A stretch of DNA of 64,000 nt from Cryobacterium inferilacus (GCF_019599185.1 NZ_JAIEUL010000014.1:1-64000), one strand, 5' to 3'; counted from the stretch's first letter, positions 45,607-55,673 are shown. Notes: generated by a model from the letters alone, not told the origin. A program made the numbers and translations.

Positions 45607-47181
45607 CTAGTCCGGGGCGGCAGGGCTCTTGCTGCGCAACCTGATCAGGGTCTGGCCGGGATCGACCGCGGCCGGGGGTCTGAGCCAGTAGGTGCCGTGG
45701 TTCTCAAAGATCTGCCAGCCCTGGTTGTGCAGCAGCAGGTGGTGTGGTGGGCAGAGCAGGATGCCAGAGCGGATGTCGGTGCTGCCGTGGTCGCGGAGCC
45801 ACTGTTCCAAATGGTGGGCTTCGGTGCGGGAGGGGGGTTTGTCGCACTCTCCCCACATGCAGCCGCCGTCGCGGGCGGCCAGGGCGAGTCGTTGGGCCTG
45901 GCTGAAGACACGGTCTTCCCGCCCGAGATTCAACGGTTGGCCGTCGGCGTCGAAGCTGACCTCGACGGTGCCGCTGGTGCAGATGATCCGGTCGATGGTC
46001 TCCTGGGAGACCGGGGTCGGGTTGCCTTCGATGAAGCCGTGGCCGGTGCCGTCGGGGATCGCGACCAGCGCCTCGGTCGGATCGGGCTCTGCGGCCGGGC
46101 CCGTGGGTGCGGCCGGTGCGTGCGGGGCCGCGGTGGTCAGGATGCGGACGGCGGGGGTGCGGCCGCCGAGCATCCGATCCGGGTTGACGGTGCTGCCGGC
46201 CTTGAGCAGTTCGAGGAAGCCGTCGGCGGTGAGTTGGTCGGTGCTGCGCGGGTCGTCCTGCACGGCTTTGGCCCAGGCGGCCCGGTCGGGGTCGACGAAG
46301 CGCACGCCGCCGCGGCGGGGGCCGGTGAGGCTGTCGTAGACATCGAGGATGTATTGGCCCTGTTCCGGCGGGAACAGGCCGTGCACGTGGACCTGGCCGG
46401 TATCGATTCTCCAGACCCGCAGGTACCGGTCGTCCCAGGCCTTCTTCTCCCGCACGGCGATGCCGGCCTCGTCGAGGCTGTCCCGCATCCGGCGCGCCCG
46501 CTTGAGCAGTTCGTCCACGGTCAGCCGGGTGGCCTCGTGCACCAGGGTGTGCACGGCGTCGGCGAGCTTCTCGGCGGTGACGACGGCGTCGATGTCGCCC
46601 AGGCCGGTGCGGATCGCGTGCGCGGCGGCAACGGAGAGGGTGCCGGTGGCGGCGGCACGGGAGATCGGCGCGTACCAAGGCAGGGCGACGGGCTCCGCGT
46701 CGATGGTGGCCTGGTCGAAGAGGCCGGGTGGCGTGCCCGCTTCGCCCGGGTCGTCGGTCCCGTCGAGCACCCGCCGCGCCTGCTCGTCCGCGGCCGCCGC
46801 GTCCGCGGCTTCGGTGTCGGCGAGCATCCGGCCCACATCCACGAGCTTGCGGGCGTCGTGGCGGGTGGAACCGGTGAAGTTCTGGATCAGCTCGGCCGGG
46901 GAGAGGAAGCCCTGCTGGGCCGCGAGACCCTGCTGACCCAGCTCGGGCCGGGACCGGTGCGCGAGGGTTTTGGCCAGCCACGCCTTGCGGGTTTCGACCA
47001 GCTGGCTCAGCCGGGCCAGGTCCCGTTGCCCGGCGAGCAGCTCGGCATCCGTCAGCGCGTCGTAGTCGGTGCTGCAGGCCCCCAACCGCTCGACCGAGAT
47101 CACCGCGGCGGCCAGCGAATCGGCGGCCACGGCCGGTTTCGGCGGGGTGTCGGGGGCGGATACAGCTGCGATGCTGGGCAT
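45607..47181 (-). CDS. DUF222-HNH endonuclease (13E12 type)
   Basis: The 524-residue protein has an N-terminal DUF222 domain (about residues 30-330) and a C-terminal HNH nuclease domain: CMWGECDKPPSRTEAHHLEQW through GILLCPPHHLLLHNQGW, giving His, Asn and His of the HNH motif. These proteins are numerous in Actinobacteria (13E12 repeat family) and often multicopy or mobile; their role is unclear. It lies next to the type VII secretion remnant. Start is the ATG at 47181. Confidence 0.9.
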   Translation of the reverse strand: MPSIAAVSAPDTPPKPAVAADSLAAAVISVERLGACSTDYDALTDAELLAGQRDLARLSQLVETRKAWLAKTLAHRSRPELGQQGLAAQQGFLSPAELIQNFTGSTRHDARKLVDVGRMLADTEAADAAAADEQARRVLDGTDDPGEAGTPPGLFDQATIDAEPVALPWYAPISRAAATGTLSVAAAHAIRTGLGDIDAVVTAEKLADAVHTLVHEATRLTVDELLKRARRMRDSLDEAGIAVREKKAWDDRYLRVWRIDTGQVHVHGLFPPEQGQYILDVYDSLTGPRRGGVRFVDPDRAAWAKAVQDDPRSTDQLTADGFLELLKAGSTVNPDRMLGGRTPAVRILTTAAPHAPAAPTGPAAEPDPTEALVAIPDGTGHGFIEGNPTPVSQETIDRIICTSGTVEVSFDADGQPLNLGREDRVFSQAQRLALAARDGGCMWGECDKPPSRTEAHHLEQWLRDHGSTDIRSGILLCPPHHLLLHNQGWQIFENHGTYWLRPPAAVDPGQTLIRLRSKSPAAPD

Positions 47182-47281
47182 GTAGTGAGAATAGCTCAGT
47201 ATCGAAGTCTTGTGTTGTGAAAAACAGGCTTGTGGAGAACTTTTTTGCTGAACGCGGGTGCTTCCAGCCGCCCCGGCCGGG

Positions 47282-47869
47282 TCAGCGGCGGTGGTGCGCC
47301 GCCGAGGCGAGTACCCGGCGGCCGAGGAGGTCGCAGGCGGTGACCGTTCGTTTGGCCAGGCGGTGCACGGGGATGCGGCCGCCGCCGGCCAGCGCGGCGT
47401 CGTGCCGGATCACCGAGGCGATGCCGCGACCGTAGGTGAGGTGCAACGATTCGGTGAGCCGCTTGGTGCGGAACCGCCCCCTGGTGCCCATCGCCACCAC
47501 GGTCACCCTGGCCAGTCCCGCCTGGCCGTACCGTTCCCGCACGGCGCTGAGCAGTTCGTCGGCGGCGGCGAAGCCGAGCGGGGTGTTCGCGGTCGCGATC
47601 ACGGCGATGATCGACGGCGACTCGAGCAGGTCGAGGCCTTCACCGAGGGCGTGCGGCCCGAGGTCGTGCAGCACCAGGCCGGTATCGATCGTGGCCGCGT
47701 CGTCGCCGCGGGGCAGCCGGGCGCCCACCGATCCAGAGGAGTGGTCGGCGATCGCCGGCACGCTGGGTGAGAGGCGCGACAGCTGGTCGAACAGGATGGC
47801 GGTGAGCGTGGTGGTGCCCACGCCGCCGGCCGTGCCGCAGACGATGATGCGCAGATTACCGTGGGTCAC
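47282..47869 (-). CDS. ParA/MinD-like ATPase of the type VII secretion locus
   Basis: This 195-residue protein has a MinD/ParA-type Walker A, VCGTAGGVGTTTLTAILF (about residues 10-27), with a shortened domain otherwise. It lies directly after eccC, overlapping its last bases (GTGA), so it should be in the same operon. Small ParA-like ATPases of this kind occur beside eccC in actinobacterial T7SS clusters; its function there is unknown. A second ParA-like remnant is upstream of eccC. Start is GTG. Confidence 0.75.
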   Translation of the reverse strand: MTHGNLRIIVCGTAGGVGTTTLTAILFDQLSRLSPSVPAIADHSSGSVGARLPRGDDAATIDTGLVLHDLGPHALGEGLDLLESPSIIAVIATANTPLGFAAADELLSAVRERYGQAGLARVTVVAMGTRGRFRTKRLTESLHLTYGRGIASVIRHDAALAGGGRIPVHRLAKRTVTACDLLGRRVLASAAHHRR

Positions 47870-50800
47870 AGTGCCGGCTCCTCGATCAGGGCGGCGGATG
47901 CATCCGGGGCCGGCTGCAGGGCGTGCGCGATCTGCACGATTCGCGGCCGGTCGCCGCGGCGAACCACCCGGCCGCGTCCTGGCGGCATCTGCTCGGCGTA
48001 GACGCCGGGCAGGATCTGGCCCTCTGTGCGTTCACCCGACATCACCAGGCTGGTCGCGCCGGTGTCGCGCAACGACTGCAGCACCACGTCGTAGAGTGCC
48101 CGGGAGGCGCCGGCCACCGGCCGGGTGACGATGACGTTCAACCGCAGTTCGCGGGCGCTCGGCAGGAACGGCAGCAGCGGCGCCAGCGGGTCGGTGCCGC
48201 CGGAGGCGAGCACGTCGTAGTCGTCGGCGATCACCACGATCCGCGGTCCGGCGGAGCGGTCGGGGGAGCCCTGCCGCTGAGCGAGTTCGCTGGCGATGGC
48301 GGTGGTGAGCACGCGTGCCTGCCCGCTGGAGTCGGCGAGCCCGCCCAGGTAGTCGTCCGGGCAGGACGCCGCGATCTCGCCGCGCACGTCCATGATCGCG
48401 ATGACCAGTTCATCGGCGGTGTACCGGTCGATGAGGCCCTGCACGATGCCGCGCACGAAGGTGGACTTGCCGGAGGCGTGGTCGCCGAAAACCAGCACGT
48501 GCTGGTCACGCGACGCGAGGTCGAGGTAGGCCGGCTCCATGGTGTCCTGCCGCAGGCCGAACGGCACCGCGTCTGGCGAGTCGATGGCGTCGGGCAGTTC
48601 GTCGGGCGAGAAGCTGTCGGGCAGCAGACGGATGGGCGCGGCGCTCGGCCCCTCCCAGCTGTGCGCCGAGCGGGAGGCGAGGGCTTCGATCTCATCGCCG
48701 ATCAGGTCGTCTGCGGTGTCGTCCAACACCGGCAGGGCGATGTGTGCGAACAGGCCGTCGTCGGTGATCGCCCGGCCGGGCTGGTCGGCGCGCAGGGCGC
48801 CGGAGAGCTTACGGCCCACCTGCGAGTCCATCGGGTCGTTCAGGCGCAGCTCGATCCGGGTGCCGATCAGCGGCTGCTGCGCCATCCGCAACTCGTTCCA
48901 CCTGGTCATGGCCAGCACCACGTGAATGCCGAAGCTGGAGCCGCGCGCGAGGATGTCGAACAGGGGCTGCTCGAACTCCTCGAATTCGCTGCGCAACGCC
49001 CCCACACCGTCGACGAGCAGCACGATGTCCGCCGCCACGAGCTCTGGCACGCCACCGTCGGCGTGCATCCGCCGCAGCGTCGGCAGCGAGTCGATGCCGC
49101 GCTCGGTGAACAGTCGCTCGCGGGTGGCGAGCATGGCCGCGAGCTCCTCGAGCAGGCGTCGCAGCCGGTCCCGGTTGGCGCGGGTGGCCACACCACCCAC
49201 GTGCGGGAACCCCTCGATCCGGTTCATGCCGGAGCCGGTGAAGTCCATCCCGTAGATGCTCACCTGCCGGGGCGTGTGGGTGAGCGCCAGCGACGCGGCC
49301 ATGGTGCGCAGGAACGTGCTGCGCCCGGTCTGCGGGGCGCCGAAGATGGCCAGGTGCCCACCGCTGCGGGTGAGGTCGATCAGCCACGGGTCCTGGCGCT
49401 GCTTCTCCGGCTCGTCGAGCAGGCCCATCGGCACCTTGAGTTCTGGCGGCGCTTCGTCGGTGAGGATGCGCGAGAGCGCGAAGCGTTCCGGCAACGGCAG
49501 CAACCAGATCGGCGGCACCGTGCCGGCCGAGCCGCGCAGCCCGTCGACGGCCTCGTCGATCAGTGCCCGCCCGGTCGACGGGCTGGCCAGGGCGTCCTCG
49601 GCCGTCTCGTTCTCGGTGCGCTGCTGCAACCCGTTGTAGAGCGGCAGCGGCAGGGCCGTGAGGGCGTCGAGGTCGGCGGAGCGGTCCGGCGCGGCATCGG
49701 TCTGCACGGCGGGACCGGAGACGAACCCCGAGCGGAACCGACGGTAGATGGAGGTGTCGACCTTGAGGTAGCCGTAGCCGGGGATGGCGGGCAGGTGGAA
49801 CGCATCGGGAGTGTCGAGCACGATGGCGCTCTCCGACGCGGAGAAGGTGCGCAGACCCACCCGGTAGGAGAGGTAGGTCTCCAGGCCGCGGAGCTTGCCG
49901 GCCTCGATGCGCTGGCTGGAGAGCAGCAGGTGCACACCGATCGACCGGCCGATACGGCCGATGGTGAGCAGCAGGTCCACGAAGTCGGGTTCGGCGGTGA
50001 GCAGCTCACCGAACTCGTCGATGACGATGAGCAGGTGCGGCAGCGCCGGCAGGTCGGGCCGCTGGGCGGCGATCTCCCGATAGTGCGTGATCGACGGCGA
50101 GTTGCCGGCGTCCTTGAGCAGCTGCTGGCGGCGCACCACCTCACCGGCGATGCTCACCCTGGCCCGCTGGGTGAGCTGCGGGTCGTCGGCGAGGTTGTCG
50201 ATGATGCCGGCGACGTGGGGCAGGCCGGCGAACGGCGCGAACGCGGCGCCACCCTTGTAGTCCACCAGGACCATGCTCACGTCGTCCGGACCGTGCGAGA
50301 GCGCCAGGGCCAGGATCAGGGTGCGCAGCATCTCACTCTTACCGGAGCCGGTGGCGCCGATGGCGAGACCGTGCGGCCCCATGCCGAGCTGCGCGGATTC
50401 CTTGAGGTCGAGCAGCACCGGCTCACCGAAGTCGTCCAGGCCCACCGGCACCCGCAGGAAGTCCCGCGGGGAGCGCGGCTCCCACGCGGTGGCCGCGTCG
50501 AACGCGGTGACGTCGCCGATGCCGAGCAGCTCGACGATGTCCACGGCCTTGGCCGATTCCACCTCGTCCTGCCTGGTCATGCTGAGCCGGAGCGGCGCGA
50601 GCATCCTGGCGACGGTTTCGAACAGCGCGGCGGAGATCTGGTCGAGCGCAGCGGACTGCACAGGCACCTGGCCGTCGCCACCGTCGCGGGCATCCGAGAT
50701 CTCGGCCCTGTCGTCGCCGACGGTGACCCGGATGGTGACGTCGGAGGGTTCGTGCAGGCGGTCGCTGAGCAGGTGCACCATGGTGATCTGCAGGTCGATG

Positions 50801-51764
50801 GGGGAGAGATCGGCGTCGGGCACGGGCAGAACGGATGCGACGTGGCCGTAGTCGTCCACGAACACGATCAGCCGGGCGTTCTCGGCCGGTCCGGCGTTCC
50901 CGCCGCTGCGTTTCGCGGTGGCCGCCAGCTGGGCGCGGTCGCCGAGTTCCTGGCCGAGCACCCGGCGCAGGGCGTCGGTGTCCCTGGCCACCCGGCGCGC
51001 CGGCACGGGGCCGTCGTAGGTGTCCTCGTCCACGAAGTGCGGCAGCAGGTCGACCCCGCGCCAGTCCTCTGCGGCGGAATCTGGGTAGGCGATGGCCATG
51101 TGCACGTCGTCGGGGGCGTGCAGCGCCGCGATCTGCAGGATCAGCGCGCGCGCCACCTGCAGGGCGTTCTGCCGGTCGCCGATGATGGCCACGGCGCCGG
51201 CGCCGTCCAGCGTGAGGTCCACCGGCATGCCGCGCACGGTGGAGTAGTGCTCGGTGACCTGCCTGGCCTCACCGGCCAGGATCGGGTCGTACGGCTGCAC
51301 GGGGTTCTGCTCGGCGGGGATGGCCAGGTCGAACCAGGCCACGTCGCCGACGCCGAGGCGGGGGCTGAGGAAGTCGGCGTCGTGCCGGCGGCGTTCCCAC
51401 AGCCGGCCGGGGTCCCGCACCAGCTCGATCAGCGCGGCGGGGTCCGGGTTGAGCAGTTCGGCGGTGGCGCGCACGGACTTGCCGCGCTGACGCATCCGGG
51501 CCCGCAGCCCCTCGAGGTAGTCGAGGTAGCGTTCGCGCTGCACCCGCCGGGTGCGGGCGGCCGCGCCATGAACAGGGCGTTGCCGCGCAGGGTGACCATC
51601 ATGATCACGCTGGTGCCGGCGCCGAGCACCGGCAGCAGCGCCTGGATCGGCACGCCGCCCTGGGCGCCGTCCTGCATGGCCGGCGGTGGCGAGATCACCT
51701 CGGCGTCGGCGCGTTGCAGCGGTCGGGTGACCCGGGTGGGCCTGTGCACGAGTCGCAGGGTCAT
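47866..51764 (-). CDS. eccC: type VII secretion ATPase EccC, apparent N-terminal frameshift
   Basis: The gene encodes EccC, the FtsK/SpoIIIE motor ATPase of the type VII secretion system, with three P-loop domains: IGATGSGKSEML (about residue 471), FGAPQTGRSTFL (about 811, Lys replaced by Arg) and FGDHASGKSTFV (about 1096). VLVDYKGGAAF and VIDEFGEL in the first domain are intact. The natural start is ATG at 51764 (MTLRLVHRPTRVTRP), but the reading changes frame near 51561. Adding one C on the plus strand there joins ALFMAR to AARTRRVQRERY and gives about 1,299 residues. Without it the protein lacks its proper membrane-proximal N-terminus. Confidence 0.88.
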
Positions 51765-52219
51765 GCGGTTGCCTCACGGTGGGAAAGTTCGGCGCCCAGC
51801 GAGAGCTGCGCCTCGGTCATGATGGTGCCGGCCAGCTGCGCGTAGGCGATGCGGGTGCGCGCGCTCATGGCGGCGCTGGCGACGGGGGCGGCCGAGCCGG
51901 CGGTGGGCTCGTACGGAATGCGGATCAGGGGAACACCGAGGTCGCTGCCCACGCCCTGCGGGGCCTGGCCGCGTCCGTCGCCGCCCACGTCGACGATGAC
52001 GAGCACCACCTGCGGGCCGTCCTCCACGCCGGTCAGCGCGGGGATGACCGCGGCGGCGTCTTCGAGTTCGTGTCGGCGGGAGGGCGTGACAACGCAGAGC
52101 ACGTGGCTGGCCATGGCCACCTGGGCCAGGTCTATCTGGTAGCCGCGCACCCCCCAGTCGGTGATCGCCAGGTCGAAGAACCGTGACACCGGGTTGATCC
52201 GGTCGAACCAGAAAGTCAT
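51761..52219 (-). pseudogene. truncated ParA-like protein, second ATPase of the T7SS locus
   Basis: The frame gives a C-terminal half of a ParA-like protein: FDLAITDWGVRGYQID, VAMASHVLCVVTPSRRHELEDAA and VVLVIVDVGG, ending at the eccC start (overlap of four bases). No Walker A or other N-terminal part exists. An ATG at 52219 opens the remaining frame, but the domain would have no nucleotide-binding loop. A plus-strand gene of another family begins at 52266. This looks like a deletion junction between the T7SS locus and the cassette at 52266-55315. Confidence 0.65.
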
Positions 52220-52265
52220 CACGTTCAGCGATGCGTCTGCGATCCTGAACCCGCTCAGGGAATCG

Positions 52266-52907
52266 ATGGAGCGCATCACCGGATTCGTGTCGCGGCCCGT
52301 TGACCTTCTAGGAATGTCCAACCGGCAGACATTCGATGTGCTGGGTCTGGGGTACACCAAGTCCCCGTTCCGCAACGATCTATTGCTCGGTCGGGCGTTC
52401 TACGACATCCGTTTCGACGCGCCGACGCCATCGGCTGTCACCGTGCCCGACGGCCCCCTCCGTTTCATGCTGGCCGAGGTCAAGGACCCCACCATGAACA
52501 TGACGGATCCGGCGGCCAAGGCACAGGCGATCAAGGACCAGTGGGCCGGGTACGAGGGTGTAGAGCGGAAGGCAATGCTCGCGCTCTACGGAGACATCGG
52601 CTACGACTTGGGCAACGCGCTCGACCCAAAAAACCCGTTCCGCGGATCTGGGTTGTCTGGCACGCAGAACGGCTTTTCACCGGAGGGCACCCTCGGTCGC
52701 GATGGCGTCCCGGTGCCCAACGGTGCAGAATTGTGGCGCACCCTGCCGAACGGAGAACGTGAGTTCATGGCGGTGTACGAGAAGCCGAATCCGAAGGCTC
52801 CGGGAACGTGGCTGCTGACCGATGCCGCCGTGCAACCGGGGATGCTTGACGGAATCGCTCCGCGACCCACAGCGGGCGTGGGGGCTACGATGCGGGAGAA
52901 CGACTAG
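52266..52907 (+). CDS. unrecognised protein, cassette gene 1
   Basis: A 213-residue protein of no family I recognise. It starts MERITGFVSR at an ATG with AGGGA upstream. Its middle, FDVLGLGYTKSPFR and YDIRFDAPTP, resembles cassette gene 3 (FDVHALGFPGSPFS and VDVIRFPARS), as does a later NGAELWRTLPNGEREFMAVYE (gene 3: NTQLVRVFADGTETLLAVFA). No signal peptide or membrane segment is present. Upstream, both strands read open into the truncated ParA gene, so the true 5' end may be lost. It is followed after four bases by gene 2. Confidence 0.6.
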   Translation: MERITGFVSRPVDLLGMSNRQTFDVLGLGYTKSPFRNDLLLGRAFYDIRFDAPTPSAVTVPDGPLRFMLAEVKDPTMNMTDPAAKAQAIKDQWAGYEGVERKAMLALYGDIGYDLGNALDPKNPFRGSGLSGTQNGFSPEGTLGRDGVPVPNGAELWRTLPNGEREFMAVYEKPNPKAPGTWLLTDAAVQPGMLDGIAPRPTAGVGATMREND

Positions 52908-52911
52908 GTAG

Positions 52912-54054
52912 ATGGAGCCACATAGCGAGCTGACGAAGCCACACAGCGTTCACGTCCTCGAGACGGCGGAGCTCGACGGTGGTGTGTCAGCGGTCACCGG
53001 CTTCGCCACGCTGCGCGGGGAACGGGTCTACATCCAGGGAGTCAAGGCCTCGGGACTCGTCAGCGTCAACGGGCCGATGTCCCTGCAAAACGTTCCGGGC
53101 CTGGGCGCCGACCATCAGACCGGCAGCGTCTCCGGCGATGTGCCATTCGATCAGCTGGAGCGGTTCTGGCTTGTCCGCACGTCGCGCTACGACCGGATCG
53201 ATGACCGCAGCCCCGCTCCCGGGCTGACCGCGGTGATCGCTGGAACGACATTCGGGGTGACGGATACCTGCGGAACGGTCAGCGACGCGGGGGAGCGGCA
53301 GCTGCAGCTGGTCTGGCTGGACGCCACCCGGCCGGATGGGCCCGAGTGGGTGCTGGATGGCTACGGCTACTGGACCACATTCGTGCCGCGCAACTCGGTT
53401 GCCGTGGTGACCTACGTGGAGTGGACTGCGATCTGGCGGGACATCACGGTGAATGTGGCGGGAGTGCGGGACGGTTCGGCCCACATCTTCGTCCCCAGCG
53501 GCGGAGTGCCCGAGTTCGATGCCCCCGAGATCGAGCACGGTGACAGTGTGCGCAGTTGCTGGTCGGCCGTGGTCCCGGTGGGCGAGCTGAGCCTGCGCTC
53601 CTGGATCTCGGTGGATCGACCCGTTGGCCCCGGCGTCGTCACCGGTGAGGTTGGGCTGGTGAAGGGGCGAACCACCATTCTCGCCCGGCCGATGACGGCC
53701 GCGGCGGGTACCGTGCTCGCGGTCAAGAACCGGGGCCAGACAGTGACACCCGACTTCGTGCTGCATTCGCTGCATGATGCGCACGTTGCCCCCGTCGAGT
53801 GGCGGGCCCAGGTGCGGGAATCGGACCTCACCGGTCTGCGCCGGATCTCGTCAACGACGCGGTGGCGTGGGGAGTCCGCAGCGGTCAATGGCGCCGACGA
53901 CACCGACGATGTGGTTTACGTCCCCGGCGAGTCGGTCGCGTGGTCAGAGCTGGCCGAACTGCACTCCACAGCGCAGCCGATCACACCGGATGCCCTGCCC
54001 ACCAGAGCACTGGCCGTGGCCGGACAGTACAAATACTCGGAGTACCGGCTGTAG
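52912..54054 (+). CDS. unrecognised protein, cassette gene 2
   Basis: This 380-residue protein has no signal peptide and no family I recognise. It is rich in beta-strand patterns. A central stretch reads FWLVRTSRYDRIDD, then AVIAGTTFGVTDTCGTVSD and LQLVWLDATRPDGPEWVL, ending with GYGYWTTFVPRNS. The same stretch recurs in the fragment at 55136-55315. The GYWTTFVPRN region with EWTAIW may correspond to GMWKYVIPFEE with EAVWNG in gene 3, so 2 and 3 look distantly related. The start lies four bases after gene 1, with only a weak ribosome site, suggesting translational coupling. Confidence 0.6.
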   Translation: MEPHSELTKPHSVHVLETAELDGGVSAVTGFATLRGERVYIQGVKASGLVSVNGPMSLQNVPGLGADHQTGSVSGDVPFDQLERFWLVRTSRYDRIDDRSPAPGLTAVIAGTTFGVTDTCGTVSDAGERQLQLVWLDATRPDGPEWVLDGYGYWTTFVPRNSVAVVTYVEWTAIWRDITVNVAGVRDGSAHIFVPSGGVPEFDAPEIEHGDSVRSCWSAVVPVGELSLRSWISVDRPVGPGVVTGEVGLVKGRTTILARPMTAAAGTVLAVKNRGQTVTPDFVLHSLHDAHVAPVEWRAQVRESDLTGLRRISSTTRWRGESAAVNGADDTDDVVYVPGESVAWSELAELHSTAQPITPDALPTRALAVAGQYKYSEYRL

Positions 54055-54109
54055 GCGCTCCGCACCCGTTCGCACCATGCGCACTCCAACTTTTCCACGT
54101 AAGGACCTC

Positions 54110-55018
54110 ATGTCTCTCATCCAGAAAGCCGTCACCCCGCAGTTGAGCGACGCCTACCTCACCGCAGGGTGGGACCGGGTGTCCGGGTTCGTCGTGGAAG
54201 CGGCGACCGTTGCATTCGCGACCACGCCTGCCCAGCTCTTCGACGTGCACGCCCTCGGTTTCCCCGGTTCGCCGTTCTCGCCGGAAGACCCGTTCGTTGA
54301 TGTCATCCGGTTCCCGGCCCGCTCCACGATGCGCCTGGAGAACGCGACCGGCGGTGTCGACCAGGCCACCCGAGCCCTCACCGGCGGCCCGTTCGTAGAT
54401 CGACCGCCGTTCACGGGCACCGGTTTCGCGCCGGTCCCCGGCCACATCGTGCCGGTCTGGTGGATGCGGCACACCCGAGTGGTCCCGAACACGCAGCTGG
54501 TGCGGGTCTTCGCCGACGGCACCGAGACGCTCCTGGCCGTGTTCGCGAACATCGCCGATGGCTGGCTGGTCGATGGCGAGCCCGTTGGTCGGTCGACGCC
54601 GTTCTCCCGGCACGTCGGCACCCTGGCCAAGTGGAACGACATGTATCTCACGGCCGATGTGATCGATCAGGGCCGCCGGATCGTGCTGGCCACGCACTCC
54701 GAGCCCACCGACGAGCGTTTTGTGCGCACCGGCCGGGGTATGTGGAAGTACGTGATCCCGTTCGAGGAAGCGGACGAGGTGATGGAGCTCGACATCGAGG
54801 CGGTCTGGAACGGCCTGGAGCTGCGGATCGTCGACGAGTCGGTGGACGCCGATGGCACGAAGCTCTCCAGCGGCTCCTACGTCGGCCACAACGCCGATCT
54901 CGCCGAGGGCCTGAGGCTGGTCAAGGTGGATGCCGGAGTGTACGAGATCACCGTTCCCACCGCCATGCTGGAGGGCTTCCGCAGCACCCAGCTGACGCAG
55001 CCGTCCTGGCCCGAGTGA
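54110..55018 (+). CDS. unrecognised protein, cassette gene 3
   Basis: The protein has 302 residues and starts at an ATG with AAGGA six bases before (MSLIQKAVTPQLSDAYL). Its N-terminal half resembles gene 1 (FDVHALGFPGSPFS, LVRVFADGTETLLAVFA) and its C-terminal part resembles gene 2 (GMWKYVIPFEE, EAVWNG). No signal peptide or membrane helix is seen. It ends with QPSWPE. The three genes appear to share interchangeable modules, with a fourth partial copy following. Function unknown; the T7SS neighbour may be accidental, and none of the modules looks like a known T7SS substrate motif. Confidence 0.6.
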   Translation: MSLIQKAVTPQLSDAYLTAGWDRVSGFVVEAATVAFATTPAQLFDVHALGFPGSPFSPEDPFVDVIRFPARSTMRLENATGGVDQATRALTGGPFVDRPPFTGTGFAPVPGHIVPVWWMRHTRVVPNTQLVRVFADGTETLLAVFANIADGWLVDGEPVGRSTPFSRHVGTLAKWNDMYLTADVIDQGRRIVLATHSEPTDERFVRTGRGMWKYVIPFEEADEVMELDIEAVWNGLELRIVDESVDADGTKLSSGSYVGHNADLAEGLRLVKVDAGVYEITVPTAMLEGFRSTQLTQPSWPE

Positions 55019-55529
55019 TGGGACTGTACCGCGGTCTAGCCTGACGCATCCGCAACGGCTCACGTCGAGGAACACCCGATGAGCACACCTTCCCCGCTCA
55101 CCCAGCCGCCGACTCGATGCCAGCAGTCCCCCGCCAGGGCTGACCGCGATGATTGCCGGAACGACCTTCGGGGTGACCGATACCTGCGGCACGGTCAGCG
55201 ATATCGGGGTGCGTGAGCTGCAGCTTGTCTGGCTGGGCGCCACTCAGCCGGATGGGCCCGAGTGGGTTCTGGTCGGCTACGGCTGCTGGACCCGGCTCGT
55301 GCCGCGAAGCCTGGTCGACGCCCCTTGCGGGCGGCTCAAGGGGCTTCTTGACGCAAGTCGGTGCAGGCGCGTGCGCTGACATCCGGCAAAGTTCCCCTTC
55401 GAGGGCGTTAATGGGGCGTTTTGCGGCAAGTCGGATGCGACCACCGGCCGTCACCGGGACCGGCCAGCGCGGGGGGACCTCGGCGCCCGCGCACAGCCCG
55501 CACCCGAGCGGCTTCGCTAGGGTTGCCCC
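55019..55529. other. 511-bp gap with the gene fragment and hairpins
   Basis: Besides the duplicated fragment (55136-55315), the gap has a short hairpin CCCCTTG/CAAGGGG (55322-55328, 55337-55343) and a second G-rich segment around 55390-55440. No other gene is supported; the small gene at 55530 begins next. Confidence 0.5.
55136..55315 (+). pseudogene. fragment duplicating part of cassette gene 2
   Basis: The DNA encodes a close copy of about 60 residues of gene 2 (MIAGTTFGVTDTCGTVSD, then LQLVWLGATQPDGPEWVL and GYGCWTRLVPRS), nearly identical at the DNA level to 53222-53400. It has no start or ribosome site and breaks off into unrelated sequence. It is a broken partial duplicate. Confidence 0.75.
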
Positions 55530-55673
55530 ATGGATGACGACGACTACGACAGCCGCCCGGTCGGTTTCATGGGCAAGATGCGCGGCCGGCTCAAGGGCCT
55601 CACCTGGGTGCTCATCCTGTCCCTGATCGCCATCACGGTCGGCGCCACATCGCTGCTTTTCCTCATCCAGTAG
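55530..55673 (+). CDS. 47-residue single-pass membrane protein
   Basis: A short frame from ATG at 55530 to TAG at 55673 gives an acidic start MDDDDYDSRPVG, a basic patch KMRGRLK, then one hydrophobic helix WVLILSLIAITVGATSLLFL. The pattern and position are those of small conserved actinobacterial membrane proteins. The start has no strong ribosome site, but the helix and charge layout make it probable. Function unknown. Confidence 0.6.
   Translation: MDDDDYDSRPVGFMGKMRGRLKGLTWVLILSLIAITVGATSLLFLIQ

Noticed and set aside
45607-47181. DUF222-HNH protein considered as an intron-encoded or transposase-associated element.
   Set aside because: No intron boundaries, inverted repeats or target duplications are visible; the family is abundant as free-standing genes in actinobacteria.
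47923-51822. A 1,299-codon plus-strand frame antisense to eccC.
   Set aside because: It mirrors EccC codon by codon (frame opposite a high-GC gene) and shows no domain; EccC P-loops on the minus strand are unambiguous.
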